From Oceanicola sp. 22II-s10i (GTDB lineage Bacteria > Pseudomonadota > Alphaproteobacteria > Rhodobacterales > Rhodobacteraceae): a stretch of DNA of 64,000 nt. This document shows positions 61,627 to 64,000 of this stretch, piece after piece. The stretch is taken from contig NZ_AQQU01000003.1 of the NCBI RefSeq assembly GCF_002210105.1, forward strand, positions 1 through 64,000. Direction: 5' to 3'. The number at the start of each line of letters is the position of its first letter. The stretch's first letter is position 1. Position numbers and translations under genes: made by a program. The notes under the pieces are model-generated. The model made no database searches and was not told the origin of the DNA. It saw only the letters and a program-made list of their open reading frames with translations.

Positions 61627-61762
61627 CGGCTGCGCGGTTTCGTTGCGGGGGCGCATCTGTGGCACAGTGGGCCGGTGAATTTGCGGTGAGGGGGATTCCC
61701 TTTGCGAATCAGCTGTGTCATGGTGCCGTCATCGCCCGAAGAAGGCGGTGAATGAGGCAGTA

Positions 61763-62062
61763 ATGACCGTCAGCAGTCGTCCCGCCATCGGAGCGGTGGT
61801 TTTCTTTGTCGTGGCTTTCGCGCTCGGGCTCTATTTCACCTTTGCCGCCGTGCAGGGGGATTACGGGCTGTTCCGCCGCGCCGAGATCCAGGCCGAGAAG
61901 CAGGAGCTGTCGCGCCAGCTGAGCCTTCTGCAGGCCGAGGTCGCGCGGCTGGAGAACCTGACGCGGCGCATGTCCGACGATTACCTCGACCTCGACCTGC
62001 TGGACGAACAGGCGCGCGAGGTGCTGGGCATGACGCGCACGGACGAGATCGTCATCCGCTAG
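61763..62062 (+). CDS. ftsB: Septum formation initiator FtsB/DivIC family
   Basis: 99 residues from the ATG at 61763. One N-terminal membrane helix (AIGAVVFFVVAFALGLYFTF), then a coiled coil (RRAEIQAEKQELSRQLSLLQ, AEVARLENLTRR) and a short C-terminal part (LLDEQAREVLGMTRTDEIVI). It bridges FtsQ and FtsL in the divisome. In Rhodobacterales it often precedes pdhA, as here (two other genes intervene). Confidence 0.93.
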   Translation: MTVSSRPAIGAVVFFVVAFALGLYFTFAAVQGDYGLFRRAEIQAEKQELSRQLSLLQAEVARLENLTRRMSDDYLDLDLLDEQAREVLGMTRTDEIVIR

Positions 62063-62119
62063 ACACGCGAAAGGGGCCGCCCGTGCGGACGACCCCATCC
62101 CGGAGAAGCTCGGGGTGTA

Positions 62120-62689
62120 TCAGCCAGCCTGGCCGGCCGGCAGGAGCACGCGGTCGATCACGTGGACCACGCCGTTCGACTGGTCGACATCCGCCGTGGT
62201 GACGGTGGCGATGCGGCCGTTTTCGTCCTTCAGCTTCAGTTCGCTGCCTTCCATGTAGGCCTCGAGGTTGCAGCCGCCCACGGTCGGCACGACATGCATC
62301 CCGCCGTCGTCCGAGATCATGCCCGCGATATCGGTCGAGAAGGCCTCGGTCGCGACCACGTGGCAGGTCAGGATCTGGCGCAGCTGGTCAACGTTGCCTT
62401 CCTCCATCAGCGCGTTCAGCGAGGTTTCGGAGATCATGCCGAAGGCGCTGTCGGTCGGGGCGAAGACGGTGAACGGCCCGTCGCCCATCAGGGTTTCGGC
62501 CAGGCCCGCGGCCTTCACCGCGGCGACCAGCGTGCTGAGGTTCGGCGCATTGGATGCGTTCTCGGCGATGGTCATGTCTTCCATCATCGGCGCGCCGCCG
62601 ACGGTCGGATTGGCGGCGAGCGCCGCCGTTGCGGCCAGTGCCCCGGTTGCGGTGATGGCGGCTGCTTTGAAAAAGCGCGAAATGGTCAT
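62120..62689 (-). CDS. Exported fasciclin (FAS1) domain protein
   Basis: 189 residues from the ATG at 62689 with a perfect AGGAGG. Signal peptide (AAAITATGALAATAALAA), then one FAS1 domain: NLSTLVAAVKAAGLAETLMG, GPFTVFAPTDSAF, LNALMEEGN, LRQILTCHVV and, at the end, ADVDQSNGVVHVIDRVLLP. Single-domain periplasmic fasciclins often mediate adhesion or stress response. Convergent with ftsB. Confidence 0.93.
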   Translation of the reverse strand: MTISRFFKAAAITATGALAATAALAANPTVGGAPMMEDMTIAENASNAPNLSTLVAAVKAAGLAETLMGDGPFTVFAPTDSAFGMISETSLNALMEEGNVDQLRQILTCHVVATEAFSTDIAGMISDDGGMHVVPTVGGCNLEAYMEGSELKLKDENGRIATVTTADVDQSNGVVHVIDRVLLPAGQAG

Positions 62690-62925
62690 GGATACCTCCT
62701 GTTTGTCTGCTGAGGATCTCGTCCTCGGATGCCCCAAACTACGGCGGCTTCGCGGCGGCAGTTTCGAAGTTCACGAATTCGTCATCGGGCGCCCTGCAAG
62801 CTCGCCGAGGCGAGCGAATGCGGTTCCGCTTGCCAGGTGCAGGCGTCGATGCGCTAATCGATGCGTGGACCTGCAGAACCGGGTGACAGCGCCCGTGACC
62901 TCTGCATCTTGGGGAGGGAGGGGCC

Positions 62926-63396
62926 ATGAAGACCGATCACGATCATCTGCGTCACGCCGTCGAGATTGCGCGGCAGAGCCGGGCAGGCGGCAACCACCCG
63001 TTCGGCGCGCTGCTTGTCGGACCGGAGGGCGAAGTGCTGCTGACGTCCGGCAATACATATGCCACCGACCGCGGCACAGGTCATGCGGAGGCGAATGTCG
63101 CGCAGGCGGCGGCCCGGGCGTTCGAGCCGGATTTCCTGGAAGGTTGTACGCTGGTCACTTCGGTCGAGCCCTGCTGCATGTGCGCCGGGGCGGCCTACTG
63201 GGCCGGCATCGGTGCGGTTGTCTACGGTATGAGCGAGAAGCGACTGGCCGAACTGACGGGCGACAATCCAGAGAACCTGACGCTCGACCTGAGTTGCAGG
63301 CAGGTGTTCGCGGCGGGGCGACGTCCCGTGGCTGTGCGCGGGCCGTTCCCGGAACTCGAGGCCGAAATTGCCGAAGGTCACAAGGGCTTCTGGTGA
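62926..63396 (+). CDS. Nucleoside deaminase (CMP/dCMP deaminase fold)
   Basis: 156 residues with GGAGGGAGGGGCC before the ATG. Zinc ligands His and Cys-Cys: TGHAEANVAQAAARAF and TSVEPCCMCAGAAYWAGIGA; catalytic Glu in HAE. N-terminus DHLRHAVEIARQSRAGGNHP matches guanine-deaminase-like and nucleoside deaminases rather than TadA. Acts on a free base or nucleoside in the cytosol. Confidence 0.92.
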   Translation: MKTDHDHLRHAVEIARQSRAGGNHPFGALLVGPEGEVLLTSGNTYATDRGTGHAEANVAQAAARAFEPDFLEGCTLVTSVEPCCMCAGAAYWAGIGAVVYGMSEKRLAELTGDNPENLTLDLSCRQVFAAGRRPVAVRGPFPELEAEIAEGHKGFW

Positions 63397-63487
63397 TCCT
63401 CAGGTCGGTTTCACGGCCATGCATTGCCGGATCGCCGCGTGCGTCAAATTCGCTCTCGCATGCCGTGACGGAATGTTGTAGCAATTA

Positions 63488-63501
63488 GTTTAACGCTAAA
63501 C
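63488..63501. promoter_or_regulatory. Inverted repeat upstream of pdhA
   Basis: GTTTA-ACGC-TAAAC, 23 bases before the pdhA start. A candidate operator or part of the promoter; the regulator is unknown. Confidence 0.4.
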
Positions 63502-63523
63502 CATCTTCGGGAGGAGCGCGCTT

Positions 63524-64000
63524 ATGGCGACCCGCAAGAGCACGGCCAAGCCCAACGTCTCGGCCGACGACCTCAAGGCATATTACCGCGACATGCTGCT
63601 GATCCGGCGCTTCGAAGAGAAGGCGGGCCAGCTATACGGCATGGGGCTGATCGGCGGCTTCTGCCACCTCTACATCGGCCAGGAGGCCGTCGTCGTCGGG
63701 CTGGAAGCGGCGGCGAGCGAGGGCGACAAGCGGATCACCTCCTACCGTGACCATGGTCACATGCTGGCCTGCGGGATGGACCCGAACGGCGTGATGGCCG
63801 AGCTGACCGGGCGCGAGGGCGGCTATTCCAAGGGCAAGGGCGGCTCGATGCACATGTTCAGCCGCGAGAAGCATTTCTACGGCGGTCACGGCATCGTCGG
63901 CGCGCAGGTGCCGCTCGGCGCCGGGCTGGCCTTCGCGGACAAGTACCTTGAGAACGACCGCGTGACCTTCGCCTATTTCGGTGACGGGGCCGCGAACCAG
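63524..64000 (+). CDS. pdhA: Pyruvate dehydrogenase E1 alpha subunit, 3' end outside window
   Basis: 159 codons visible, open to the right edge. The ATG has GGGAGGAG. Typical E1-alpha sequence: [100 protein letters not shown] and the start of the thiamine-diphosphate motif GDGAANQ at the very end. pdhB and the E2 gene should follow. Confidence 0.96.
   Translation, partial: MATRKSTAKPNVSADDLKAYYRDMLLIRRFEEKAGQLYGMGLIGGFCHLYIGQEAVVVGLEAAASEGDKRITSYRDHGHMLACGMDPNGVMAELTGREGGYSKGKGGSMHMFSREKHFYGGHGIVGAQVPLGAGLAFADKYLENDRVTFAYFGDGAANQ

Overview
The window looks like chromosomal DNA of a high-GC alphaproteobacterium, most probably of the Rhodobacteraceae (roseobacter type). The grounds are the protein sequences (groESL, purMN, rnd, sufE, pgk, class I aldolase, ftsB and pdhA variants), the frequent four-base ATGA gene overlaps, the occasional TTG and GTG starts, and Rhodobacterales-type intergenic repeats. 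No plasmid or phage backbone is present. Phage debris is limited to a lysis-lipoprotein end at the left edge, a tail or spike protein fragment near 10.7 kb, and a possible integrase relic between two tRNA genes near 51 kb.

Layout. 0-3 kb: end of an Rz1-like lipoprotein, a 44-residue basic protein, groEL-groES and a small helical protein. 3.1-10.5 kb: an accessory cluster of a Crp/Fnr regulator, many small conserved unknowns in translationally coupled runs, a secreted seven-repeat cysteine protein, and two transglutaminase-fold proteins. Three promoter regions here share a 14-base motif. 11-26 kb: a type II secretion system split into two divergent operons (gspL-M-E-F-lipoprotein-J-K and gspG-H-I-C-D), with a short prepilin peptidase nearby and two exported-protein loci at its edges (DUF4331 plus a lipoprotein; DUF4198). 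These are candidate cargo.

26-29 kb: an Lrp-type regulator divergent from a homodimeric-type 2-oxoacid dehydrogenase E1. 29.4-44.9 kb: a catabolic island of two divergent units. Leftward: CE4 deacetylase/imidase-like protein, a 58-residue protein, amidase, hot-dog CoA hydratase, two MmgE/PrpD proteins, OsmC, and an Old-Yellow-Enzyme-type Fe-S flavoprotein. Rightward: LysR regulator, sugar-isomerase-like TIM barrel, a complete polyamine-type ABC importer and a CitE-like CoA lyase. A perfect T-N11-A dyad lies between the units. I infer uptake and hydrolysis of a cyclic imide or amide, followed by CoA-ester hydration and cleavage of a citramalate-like intermediate. The substrate is not known.

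45-50 kb: an apparently orphan antitoxin, a sulfurtransferase, a GMC oxidoreductase, a dimeric-barrel monooxygenase-like protein, an EnvZ-like kinase and a metallo-hydrolase. 50.8-64 kb: housekeeping genes: tRNA-Asn, a CAT-anticodon tRNA, a second metallo-hydrolase, purM-purN, rnd, a lipoprotein, sufE, two cyclophilins, pgk, a periplasmic unknown, class I fructose-bisphosphate aldolase, ftsB, a fasciclin protein, a nucleoside deaminase and the 5' part of pdhA, cut by the right edge. Two inverted copies of a structured intergenic repeat flank the cyclophilin-pgk-aldolase stretch.
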